Origin: Methanomassiliicoccales archaeon
GTDB taxonomy: Archaea; Thermoplasmatota; Thermoplasmata; Methanomassiliicoccales; JACIVX01
Reading direction: 5' to 3'
Length of the DNA stretch: 7,067 nt
Assembly: GCA_024464195.1 (NCBI GenBank)
Contig: JANHAK010000060.1
Location: 1-7,067 of the forward strand
Shown: in pieces, positions 1 through 5,501 of the stretch
How the letters are laid out: each line of letters starts with the position of its first letter
Numbering within the stretch: the first letter of the stretch is position 1
Made by a program: the position numbers and the translations under genes
Notes under the pieces: model-generated
The model's database searches: none
What the model was told of the DNA's origin: nothing
Seen by the model: the letters and a program-made list of their open reading frames with translations, nothing else

Positions 1-314
1 GCAAGAAAGTCGGTCTCGTCAAATTGAGGTTCATGCGGCCGTTTCCGTCTGATGAATTGAGATCGATCGCGAAAAATCTGAAAGCGCTGGGCGTCTTCGA
101 CCGATCTATCTCGTTCAATGGTTTTGGTCCAGTATTCACGGAAATGAGAAATGCACTTTATCATCTCGGCATACCGCTTACGAATCACATTGCTGGTCTC
201 GGAGGGCGGGATGTGACATTAGAGGAAGTTCGAGAGATGTTTTCGGTGATTGATGAGAATGCGAGGGGGCATCGAGTGAAGGAATGCCACTGGCATGGAT
301 TGAGGGGTGGTTAG
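1..314 (+). CDS. porA: 2-oxoacid:ferredoxin oxidoreductase alpha subunit, C-terminal fragment (PorA-like)
   Basis: This is the C-terminal ~104 residues of the alpha subunit of a pyruvate (or related 2-oxoacid) ferredoxin oxidoreductase, which makes acyl-CoA and reduced ferredoxin in the cytoplasm. The reading frame is open from base 3, so the gene is cut by the window edge. The TTG at 24 is not a real start, because the residues before it (KKVGLVKL) continue the family pattern. The stretch RFMRPFPSDEL (about base 27 on) is typical of the last alpha-subunit domain, and the IAGLGGRDVT segment near the C-terminus is a strong family signature. The stop TAG lies 3 nt before the porB start, so the two subunits are co-transcribed. 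Pyruvate is the most likely substrate, but the 2-ketoisovalerate type (VorA) cannot be excluded from this fragment. Confidence 0.88.
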   Translation, partial: KKVGLVKLRFMRPFPSDELRSIAKNLKALGVFDRSISFNGFGPVFTEMRNALYHLGIPLTNHIAGLGGRDVTLEEVREMFSVIDENARGHRVKECHWHGLRGG

Positions 315-317
315 TTA

Positions 318-1289
318 ATGGTTACAAAAGAAATCAAGACAATAAAAGATCTGCCGCGCGATGATTATTTGACAAGAGGCCATGGTGCCTGTCCTGGCTG
401 TGGTGTTGCGATCGCGGTAAAAAATATAGCAAGGGTTCTCGGCAAAGATACAATCGTTTATGTTCCGGCCTGCTGTCTTATTGTCTTCAGTGCGCTTTAT
501 CCAGCATCAGCATTTAAATGGCCTTTCTTTTACACGGCCTTTGAAAATACAGGGGCAGTCATCTCGGGAATAAAAGCGGCGCTGAAGCGTTGCGGAAAGG
601 AGGTGACGGTAGTCGGTATGGCGGGCGACGGAGGTACATTCGATATAGGCTTACAAGCGCTCTCGGGTGCGGCGGAAAGAAATGAAGACGTCATTTATGT
701 ATGTCTCGATAACGAAGCTTACATGAACACTGGAATTCAGCGAAGCGGCGCTACACCTTTTGGCGCCTGGACTACGACGTCACCAATCGGGAAAAAGGTA
801 CAGGGCAAAAGGGAATTCAAGAAGGACATTGATGTGATCGTCGCTGCGCACAATATTCCGTATATGGCCACGCTCTCAATCGCGCATCCGAACGATTTTG
901 TGAGGAAAGTTCAAAAGGCTAAATCGGAACGTGGGTTCAGATTCCTGCATGTCCTTTGTCCATGTGTTCCTGGCTGGAGAAGTGAAGCCTCGAAAAGTGT
1001 CACGATTGCGAGGCTTGCGGTGGAGACCGGGATGTGGATTCTCTACGAAGTGGATCACGGCATCGAGAAGCTCACATATAAGCCAAAGACACTGGTGCCT
1101 GTCAAAGAATACCTTCAGCTACAGGGCCGATTCAGGCATATGAGCGAGGAAGATGTTGAGAAATTGCAGACATGGATTTGTGAGAGATGGAAGCATCAGT
1201 TCTACGAGGAAGTACCCGTGCCGCCATGCAAGATCGAAGAGGCGAAAAAAACACTCATCATCGACGAAGATCCCCTTCACGGTCCATGA
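318..1289 (+). CDS. porB: 2-oxoacid (pyruvate):ferredoxin oxidoreductase beta subunit
   Basis: This 323-residue protein is the thiamine-diphosphate-binding beta subunit, which with alpha, gamma and delta decarboxylates a 2-oxoacid and passes electrons to ferredoxin. Visible signatures are the CPGCG motif (C25, C28), a further CC pair (52-53) and C214/C216 in LCPCVPGW. These would supply the four cysteines of the proximal [4Fe-4S] cluster. The ThDP/Mg site shows as GDGG (103-106) followed by FDIG, and DNEAYMNTG (131-139) with QRSGATP after it. Length is normal for the archaeal four-subunit enzyme. The ATG at 318 is preceded by a GGGGTGG ribosome binding site at 304-310, inside the end of porA. 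The stop codon lies in a 10-bp tandem repeat. Substrate is assumed to be pyruvate; a VorB role is the main alternative. It looks like the last gene of its operon. Confidence 0.93.
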   Translation: MVTKEIKTIKDLPRDDYLTRGHGACPGCGVAIAVKNIARVLGKDTIVYVPACCLIVFSALYPASAFKWPFFYTAFENTGAVISGIKAALKRCGKEVTVVGMAGDGGTFDIGLQALSGAAERNEDVIYVCLDNEAYMNTGIQRSGATPFGAWTTTSPIGKKVQGKREFKKDIDVIVAAHNIPYMATLSIAHPNDFVRKVQKAKSERGFRFLHVLCPCVPGWRSEASKSVTIARLAVETGMWILYEVDHGIEKLTYKPKTLVPVKEYLQLQGRFRHMSEEDVEKLQTWICERWKHQFYEEVPVPPCKIEEAKKTLIIDEDPLHGP

Positions 1290-1303
1290 GGTCCCATGAG
1301 GTC
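1284..1303 (+). repeat. Perfect tandem direct repeat, 2 x 10 bp, at the porB stop codon
   Basis: The unit CCATGAGGTC occurs twice with no spacer (1284-1293 and 1294-1303). The first copy holds the porB TGA stop (1287-1289). The second copy's TGA is in another frame. This looks like a small slippage duplication just at the end of the gene; no function is evident. Confidence 0.8.
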
Positions 1304-1355
1304 AAGAGAACGTTGATCGCATTTCAAAGACCTGAGCGTGTCGTTCGTTTTGAAC

Positions 1356-1387
1356 TGTGGTTCCACAATATGGTCTAAAAATATTTT
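1356..1387 (+). terminator. Weak candidate terminator after porB
   Basis: A short hairpin, TGTG/CACA around a GTTC loop (1356-1367), is followed by A- and T-rich sequence with a T4 run (1384-1387). It sits between the por genes and the L7Ae promoter, where transcription should end. The T-run is short and about 16 nt from the hairpin, so this is only a guess. Confidence 0.25.
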
Positions 1388-1397
1388 GGTCTCTTCG

Positions 1398-1413
1398 ACA
1401 AACCTTTTATATT
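1398..1413 (+). promoter_or_regulatory. Archaeal promoter (TATA box) for the rpl7ae operon
   Basis: TTTATATT at 1406-1413 is close to the archaeal TATA-box consensus, and an A-rich BRE-like stretch (ACAAACC, 1398-1404) lies just upstream. Transcription would be expected to start about 25 nt downstream, near 1433-1437. That leaves a leader of about 55-60 nt before the L7Ae ATG, long enough to hold the RNA structure described at 1454-1485. Confidence 0.6.
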
Positions 1414-1453
1414 CCTTTCCCTTTGTGCTCGTTTGCTCTTCAGAGCCGATGAA

Positions 1454-1485
1454 TGATGAGGATGTGCAGAACATCTGAAGGAGGT
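1454..1485 (+). promoter_or_regulatory. Candidate kink-turn (L7Ae binding site) overlapping the L7Ae ribosome binding site
   Basis: In the leader, GATGT (1461-1465) pairs with ACATC (1471-1475) around the loop GCAGA. Below this stem come a G1460-U1476 pair and then GA (1458-1459) facing GA (1477-1478). These can form the tandem sheared G-A pairs of a kink-turn. The strands also match box C (ATGATGA, 1453-1459) and box D (CTGA, 1475-1478), the classic L7Ae target. The ribosome binding site AAGGAGGT (1478-1485) follows directly and shares a base with the motif, so bound L7Ae would hide it. The lower C-stem is weak: only U1454-A1479 is obvious. Autoregulation of L7Ae through a leader kink-turn has been reported in Sulfolobus; here it is inferred. 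Confidence 0.45.
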
Positions 1486-1492
1486 AATCACA

Positions 1493-1864
1493 ATGCCAAA
1501 ACCGATCCATGTTCGATTCGAAATGCCAAAGGAGCTTCAGGATAAAGTTTACGAGCTCGTCGAGATCGCAAGAGATACTGGGAAAGTAAAAAAAGGGTCA
1601 AATGAAGTTACGAAGCTCGTTGAAAGAGGAGAAACAGTCTTCGTCGTGATGGCGGAAGACGTTCAACCTCCTGAGATCCTGGCTCATCTCCCGCTCCTCT
1701 GCGAGGAGAGAAACATCACTTACGCTTACGTCCCAAGCAAGGCCGAGCTCGGAAATGCCTCGGGCCTTGAAAAGCCAACAGCGGCCGTCGCCGTTGTGGA
1801 TGTGGGAAAGGGAAAGCCATTACTCGAAAATCTATCTGAACAAATAAAAAAGCTGAAAAAGTAG
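1493..1864 (+). CDS. rpl7ae: Ribosomal protein L7Ae (kink-turn binding RNP protein)
   Basis: This 123-residue protein binds kink-turn RNA. In archaea it is part of the large ribosomal subunit and also the core protein of box C/D and H/ACA guide RNPs and of RNase P. The RNA-contact motif GSNEVTK (35-41) is intact, followed by the highly conserved run around AEDVQPPE (54-61), AHLPLLCEE (64-72) and VPSKAELG (80-87). The length is normal. The ATG at 1493 has a very good AAGGAGGT ribosome binding site (1478-1485) with 7-nt spacing. It is the first gene of the operon, with its own TATA box. The candidate kink-turn in its leader suggests feedback control. The stop TAG abuts the AGGTG ribosome binding site of rps28e. 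Identification is secure; related L30e or Nhp2-type proteins lack this full pattern. Confidence 0.97.
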   Translation: MPKPIHVRFEMPKELQDKVYELVEIARDTGKVKKGSNEVTKLVERGETVFVVMAEDVQPPEILAHLPLLCEERNITYAYVPSKAELGNASGLEKPTAAVAVVDVGKGKPLLENLSEQIKKLKK

Positions 1865-1873
1865 GTGCGAAGG

Positions 1874-2086
1874 ATGCCAGAAGATGAGAACATTCCTTCG
1901 GAAGTCGTCGAGATTATTGGCAGGACAGGCATGACTGGTGAGGCGACTCAGGTCAAGGTCAGGGTCCTCGAAGGTAGAGATAAGGGCCGAATCATCACTA
2001 GGAACATCATGGGACCTGTGCGTGTCGGAGATATACTGATGCTGAGGGAGACTTCGAGAGAAGCTCGAAAGCTCACAATCAGATGA
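1874..2086 (+). CDS. rps28e: 30S ribosomal protein S28e
   Basis: This 70-residue small-subunit protein (eS28) sits near the mRNA exit channel on the platform side of the 30S subunit. The sequence matches the family over its whole length: EVVEIIGRTGMTGE, then QVKVRVLEGRDKGR, GPVRVGDILML and the C-terminal RETSREARKL. I chose the ATG at 1874 because the family begins just there and AGGTG (1863-1867) is a well-placed ribosome binding site, 6 nt upstream. An in-frame GTG at 1865 lies inside that site and would add only three residues (MRR), so it is unlikely to be the start. The gene starts 9 nt after rpl7ae ends, so the two are probably translationally coupled. Confidence 0.97.
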   Translation: MPEDENIPSEVVEIIGRTGMTGEATQVKVRVLEGRDKGRIITRNIMGPVRVGDILMLRETSREARKLTIR

Positions 2087-2110
2087 GCGATAACCGGGGG
2101 GCGCTAAATA

Positions 2111-2497
2111 ATGGTCGAGCGAAGGGTCTGTTCATTTTGCGGCGATGAGATTGAACCAGGTACCGGTCGGATGTTCATCAAGAAAGATGGCACAATTTAC
2201 ATGTTCTGTACGAGCAAATGCTTCAAGAACATGATTTATCTGCGAAGGGTGCCTCGGAAAACTGAGTGGACACGCGTAGCTCAGCGCGAAAAACAGAGCA
2301 TTTTAAAGGTCTCGTCTGCCGCGACAAAAGTGGAAGAAGCTGATAAGGGAGCTGCGACCGGTGAGCAAGCTGAAACTTCTTCTCCCGTTGAAGTCGATTC
2401 AAATATTGAGGAATCTGGTGGGAAAGAAGAGAAAAAAAGTGAACGCAAAGCAAAGAAGATCAGGAAAAATGCAGAAAAGGAATCGGGAGAGGGATGA
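2111..2497 (+). CDS. rpl24e: 50S ribosomal protein L24e with a long charged C-terminal tail
   Basis: The first ~62 residues are a complete archaeal eL24 protein: a zinc ribbon with C7-x2-C10 and C33-x3-C37, the GRMFIKKDGTIYMFC core, and the NMIYLRRVPRKTEWT segment that packs on 23S rRNA. Archaeal eL24 usually stops about here, near 60-70 residues. This one continues for ~65 more residues. The tail is Ala/Thr/Ser/Glu-rich at first (68-105) and then strongly Lys/Glu-rich (105-128), with no cysteines or hydrophobic core, so it is probably disordered or a charged helix. The tail is a real open frame that ends in the ATGA overlap with ndk, so it is not a readthrough artefact. The start at 2111 has a G-rich but poor ribosome binding site (GGGGGG, 2096-2101). 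Confidence 0.95.
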   Translation: MVERRVCSFCGDEIEPGTGRMFIKKDGTIYMFCTSKCFKNMIYLRRVPRKTEWTRVAQREKQSILKVSSAATKVEEADKGAATGEQAETSSPVEVDSNIEESGGKEEKKSERKAKKIRKNAEKESGEG

Positions 2498-2946
2498 TCG
2501 AGCGCACCTTCGTCATGCTAAAGCCTGATGCAATTCAACGTGGTTTGATCGGTGCGATCATCAGTCGGCTTGAGGCACGTGGGTTCAAACCTGTCGCGAT
2601 GAAACTCATGCGCATTCCGCGTGAATTAGCGGAGAGGCATTATGCGGAGCATAAAGGGAAGAGTTTCTTTCCAGGTCTCATCGACTATATCACTTCAGGA
2701 CCAGTACTCTGCATGGTGTGGGAAGGAGAGAATATTATCACCGTTCTCCGAACGATGATGGGGAAGACAAATCCACAGGATGCAGCACCTGGAACAATCC
2801 GCGGAGATTTCGCGCAGCAGACAGGAAGGAATCTGATTCACGGCTCAGATTCTCCTGAATCAGCGAAAAGGGAAATTGCGCTGTTTTTCAACGATTATGA
2901 ACTCCAGGACTACAAGAAAACAATCGATCCTTGGCTATACGAGTGA
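2494..2946 (+). CDS. ndk: Nucleoside diphosphate kinase
   Basis: This cytoplasmic enzyme moves the gamma-phosphate from ATP to other nucleoside diphosphates through a phosphohistidine, which keeps up GTP for translation. The 150 residues are a normal full length. Family features are FVMLKPDAIQRGLIG (6-20), the RTMMGKTNP segment (86-94), GTIRGDFA (100-107) and the active-site motif NLIHGSDS (113-120) with the catalytic H116. The ATG overlaps the rpl24e stop (ATGA, 2494-2497), which implies translational coupling. A GGGAGAGGG stretch lies immediately upstream. It is placed after rpl7ae-rps28e-rpl24e as in many archaea, next to two GTP-using initiation factors. Identification is secure. Confidence 0.97.
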   Translation: MIERTFVMLKPDAIQRGLIGAIISRLEARGFKPVAMKLMRIPRELAERHYAEHKGKSFFPGLIDYITSGPVLCMVWEGENIITVLRTMMGKTNPQDAAPGTIRGDFAQQTGRNLIHGSDSPESAKREIALFFNDYELQDYKKTIDPWLYE

Positions 2947-2952
2947 AATCTG

Positions 2953-3017
2953 CTTTGATGATTTTAAGGCATAGAGATAACCAATAGAATCAGATTAGTG
3001 CGAAAATCAGATCAAAG
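2953..3017 (+). repeat. Long inverted repeat in the ndk-infB spacer
   Basis: The left arm 2953-2965 (CTTTGAT then GATTTT) pairs with the right arm 3003-3017 (AAAATC, an unpaired AG, then ATCAAAG). This gives 13 base pairs with a 2-nt bulge and a 37-nt loop. The loop holds AATCAGAT (2988-2995), repeated at 3005-3012. The last four bases of the right arm (AAAG, 3014-3017) are also the start of the terminator hairpin at 3014-3041, so the two structures cannot form together. Confidence 0.5.
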
Positions 3018-3045
3018 GATCTTTGCCTTTAGGAATCCTTTTTTT
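3014..3045 (+). terminator. Terminator candidate after ndk (hairpin plus T7)
   Basis: AAAGGAT (3014-3020) pairs with ATCCTTT (3035-3041) around a 14-nt loop, and the right arm runs into seven T (3039-3045). T-runs are the known core of archaeal intrinsic terminators. The hairpin may be incidental, since local alternatives such as CAAAG/CTTTG (3013-3025) also exist. It probably ends the rpl7ae-ndk transcript. Confidence 0.5.
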
Positions 3046-3050
3046 ATTCT
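3041..3050 (+). promoter_or_regulatory. Possible weak TATA box for infB
   Basis: TTTTTATTCT (3041-3050), partly the same bases as the T-run, is AT-rich enough to act as a TATA-like element. Initiation would then fall near 3070. It is a poor match to the consensus, and infB could equally be reached by readthrough from ndk. Confidence 0.25.
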
Positions 3051-3116
3051 TACACTCAGAGGGAAGATCTGAGTTTGAGGAAAGATTCTAATAAGATTTC
3101 CCTAATGCGAGAGACG

Positions 3117-4865
3117 ATGGCTTTAAGGCAACCGATCGTGAGCGTCCTCGGTCACGTTGATCACGGGAAAACAAGTCTCCTCGATTACATTCGAGGTAGT
3201 ACCGTAGCTCTCCGTGAGGCAGGTAGGATTACACAACACATCGGGGCGACCGAGGTTCCAATCGATCACATCTACGACAAGTGTTCAGCTCTCATTGGCA
3301 ACAAGAAGTTCATCGTTCCTGGCCTTTTATTTATCGACACACCGGGCCATCAATCATTTACGACGTTGAGGGCGAGGGGAGGATCTCTTGCCGATCTTGC
3401 CGTCCTCGTCATCGATATCATGGAAGGCCTGAAGCCCCAAACGATCGAATCGATCAATATCCTCAAGCGATATAAGACGCCATTTGTTGTCGCTCTAAAC
3501 AAAATCGATCTCATCGATGGCTGGATCTCGCATCCCAATTCGCCTTTCGTTCTTTCTTTTCGGGATCAGCTCGATGAAGTCAAGGCGAAGCTTGACGAAA
3601 AGGTATACATGATTTCCGCCAAGCTCCACGACGAAGGGTTATCAGGAGAACGTTATGACCGCATCGAGGATTTTACGAAAAACATCGCAATCGTCCCCAT
3701 CAGTGCAAAGACTGGGGAGGGCGTTCCTGACCTCCTGCTCGTCCTGATTGGTCTCGCGCAGAGATTCCTTGAGTCGGAGTTGCGAACCGAAACGGGACCT
3801 GCGAAGGGGACGGTTCTTGAAGTCAAAGAGGAGAGGGGTTTAGGCACCACGATCGATGTGATCATTTATTCTGGAACTTTGAAAAAGGGAGATTGGGTGG
3901 CGATTGGCACATCATCAAAACCTCTTGTGACGAAGGTCAAGGCAATTCTCAAACCTAAGCCTCTCGATGAAATCAGAGATCCGAGAGAGCGATTCAATTC
4001 TGTTGATGAGGTTTCTGCAGCAGCTGGTGTTAAACTCACGTGCCAGAATCTTGACGGTGTGATCGCAGGTGCCCCGCTCAGGGTCATCTCAGGCAATGAA
4101 GATGTCGTTATCGATGAGATTCAGAACGAAATGAAGGTTCATATCGAGACAAAGGACGATGGGATCATTATCAAGGCCGACGCGATAGGGTCATTAGAAG
4201 CCCTTGCTTTCGAAGCAGAAAACGCCGGCATACCGATCAGAAAGTTCGAGGTAGGGGACATCGCCAAGAGGGACATCGTTGAAGCTTGTGCCACGAATGA
4301 GTCGCTTTACCGAGTTATCCTCGGCTTTAATGTTAAGATTTTGCCAGAAGCGAAGGAAATCTTGCCAACTTATCCTGTCAAAGTATTTTTGAACGATGTT
4401 GTTTACCGATTAATCGAAGACTACCAAAAGTGGGTCGAGGAGCAAAAGAAGGCGAGTGAAATCGAAAAGCGATCGAAGTTTTCTTTTCCTGGGAAGATCA
4501 AGGTACTTCCAAACTGCGTTTTCCGCATCAGTAAGCCAGCAATTGTCGGTGTGCGTGTTCTCGCTGGAAGAATTAGACCAGGCCAGACTCTAATCAACCG
4601 AGAGGGAAAGGAAGTTGGAAAAATCAGGAGCATCAGGTCTGGAGAGGAAGCACTGAAGGAAGCGATCGCGGGGAGTGAAGTGGCAATTGCGATTGAGGGA
4701 GCGACTGTCGGCAGACAAGTCGTTGTCGAAGATATCCTGTATGTTGCGCTGGAAGAGTCAAAGGTAAAAGACCTTCAGACACTCGATTTGAATGAAGATG
4801 AGAAGATGGCCCTCGAAGAATTGATCGCGATCATGAGAAAACAGGACCCCTTCTGGGGTCTTTGA
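3117..4865 (+). CDS. infB: Translation initiation factor aIF5B (IF2-like GTPase)
   Basis: aIF5B is the GTPase that helps the ribosomal subunits join and checks initiator tRNA at the start codon. From the ATG at 3117 the protein has 582 residues. The G domain has GHVDHGKT (12-19), the switch region ITQHIGATEVP (38-48), DTPGH (74-78), NKID (128-131) and SAKTGEG (196-202). A beta-barrel domain II (~227-335) has KPKPLDE (279-285), domain III follows (~345-440), and domain IV starts near 460. The C-terminal helices end in KQDPFWGL. It lacks the long N-terminal extension of eukaryotic eIF5B, and no intein is present. I chose 3117 because family members begin only a few residues before PIVSVLGHVDHGKT; in-frame ATG 3105 and TTG 3075 are alternatives. 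No start has a clear ribosome binding site. Confidence 0.96.
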   Translation: MALRQPIVSVLGHVDHGKTSLLDYIRGSTVALREAGRITQHIGATEVPIDHIYDKCSALIGNKKFIVPGLLFIDTPGHQSFTTLRARGGSLADLAVLVIDIMEGLKPQTIESINILKRYKTPFVVALNKIDLIDGWISHPNSPFVLSFRDQLDEVKAKLDEKVYMISAKLHDEGLSGERYDRIEDFTKNIAIVPISAKTGEGVPDLLLVLIGLAQRFLESELRTETGPAKGTVLEVKEERGLGTTIDVIIYSGTLKKGDWVAIGTSSKPLVTKVKAILKPKPLDEIRDPRERFNSVDEVSAAAGVKLTCQNLDGVIAGAPLRVISGNEDVVIDEIQNEMKVHIETKDDGIIIKADAIGSLEALAFEAENAGIPIRKFEVGDIAKRDIVEACATNESLYRVILGFNVKILPEAKEILPTYPVKVFLNDVVYRLIEDYQKWVEEQKKASEIEKRSKFSFPGKIKVLPNCVFRISKPAIVGVRVLAGRIRPGQTLINREGKEVGKIRSIRSGEEALKEAIAGSEVAIAIEGATVGRQVVVEDILYVALEESKVKDLQTLDLNEDEKMALEELIAIMRKQDPFWGL

Positions 4866-4885
4866 TTACGTCGCAGAATATGTAT

Positions 4886-4910
4886 AGTCTCAGCATCGTG
4901 AGATTTTTTT
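4886..4910 (+). terminator. Hairpin plus T7 terminator after infB
   Basis: TCTCA (4888-4892) pairs with TGAGA (4899-4903) around GCATCG. The stem can extend by G4887-T4904 and A4886-T4905. Seven T (4904-4910) follow at once. It lies 21 nt after the infB stop and looks like a bacterial-style intrinsic terminator; in archaea the T-run alone may be enough. Confidence 0.7.
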
Positions 4911-4934
4911 AAGGAATCTAAAATGTTTCAGTTT

Positions 4935-4956
4935 TTCATCACACTCAGTGAATGAA
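4935..4956. repeat. Imperfect dyad in the infB-rps6e spacer
   Basis: Arms TTCAT (4935-4939) and ATGAA (4952-4956) flank a second inner dyad, CACT (4942-4945) and AGTG (4947-4950), centred on C4946. The outer arms are offset by one base. The 1-nt centre makes an RNA hairpin with both arms unlikely, so a protein-binding DNA site is more plausible. It lies ~120 bp upstream of the rps6e TATA box. The rest of this 240-nt gap (4957-5050) shows nothing I recognise beyond AT-rich sequence near 4990-5000. Confidence 0.3.
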
Positions 4957-5053
4957 TATCTGGGCTTTCAATCTGGAAAATTGTTATCGGATAATTTATT
5001 CAATGGCGTCAGCCTGTCTGCTTCCTGAATTGACCAGCTCATTCCGACTCACC

Positions 5054-5066
5054 AAAAGTTATTTAA
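5054..5066 (+). promoter_or_regulatory. Archaeal promoter (TATA box) for rps6e-eif2g
   Basis: AAAAGTTATTTAA (5054-5066) combines a BRE-like A-run with a TATA-like TTATTTAA. Initiation is expected near 5085-5090, giving a leader of about 20 nt that just includes the AGGTG ribosome binding site at 5095-5099. It follows a clear terminator, so rps6e starts a new transcription unit. Confidence 0.55.
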
Positions 5067-5105
5067 CGGGAACTACATTAGGGCGATACCTAACAGGTGT
5101 TCAGA

Positions 5106-5501
5106 ATGGTTGAATTCAAGGCTGTCATTAACGATGCAAAGACTGGAAAATCGTATCAGGTGACGGTCTCAGGCCATCATGCAAACTCCCTAATCGGCAG
5201 AAAGATTGGCGAGGTGATCGATGGTATCTTCGTCGGCCTTCCTGGGTATAAGCTGGCCATTACGGGAGGAAGCGATAAGGATGGCTTCCCGATGAGGAAA
5301 GACCTCCCAGGTACAAGGAGGGTTAAGCTCCTGTTGGCGAGCGGCTCAACGGGTTTCAAGTCTGGTGAGAAAGGGGTTAGAAAGAGAAAGTCCGTGCGGG
5401 GAAACACGATTTCACCAGAAATCGTCCAGATCAATATGAAAATCACTTCGAGAGGAGCAAAACCGATTGAGGATCTCATTAAGAAAGAGGAGACCAAATG
5501 A
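5106..5501 (+). CDS. rps6e: 30S ribosomal protein S6e
   Basis: This 131-residue small-subunit protein (eS6) matches the archaeal family throughout: FKAVINDAKTGKSYQV near the N-terminus, LIGRKIGEVIDG (29-40), LPGYKLAITGGSDKDGFPMR (45-64), and the basic RKRKSVRGNTIS stretch (92-103) followed by VQINMK. It lacks the long phosphorylated C-terminal helix of the eukaryotic protein, as expected for archaea. I chose the ATG at 5106 because AGGTG (5095-5099) is a good ribosome binding site 6 nt upstream. The in-frame GTG at 5097 lies within that site and would add only MFR. The stop overlaps the eif2g start (ATGA, 5498-5501), so the pair is probably translationally coupled. Confidence 0.97.
   Translation: MVEFKAVINDAKTGKSYQVTVSGHHANSLIGRKIGEVIDGIFVGLPGYKLAITGGSDKDGFPMRKDLPGTRRVKLLLASGSTGFKSGEKGVRKRKSVRGNTISPEIVQINMKITSRGAKPIEDLIKKEETK

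Noticed and set aside
1187..1378. Plus-strand frame overlapping the porB end
   Set aside because: It mostly overlaps porB in another frame and has an arginine-rich, non-family translation without a ribosome binding site.
1453..1478. Box C/D guide RNA before rpl7ae
   Set aside because: Box C and box D match well, but they are only 15 nt apart and there are no D' and C' boxes or a second guide, so a stand-alone sRNA is unlikely. A leader kink-turn explains the motif better.
5003..5113. Short 36-codon frame before and into rps6e
   Set aside because: It has no ribosome binding site, overlaps the rps6e promoter, leader and start, and resembles nothing I know; chance is the simpler reading.
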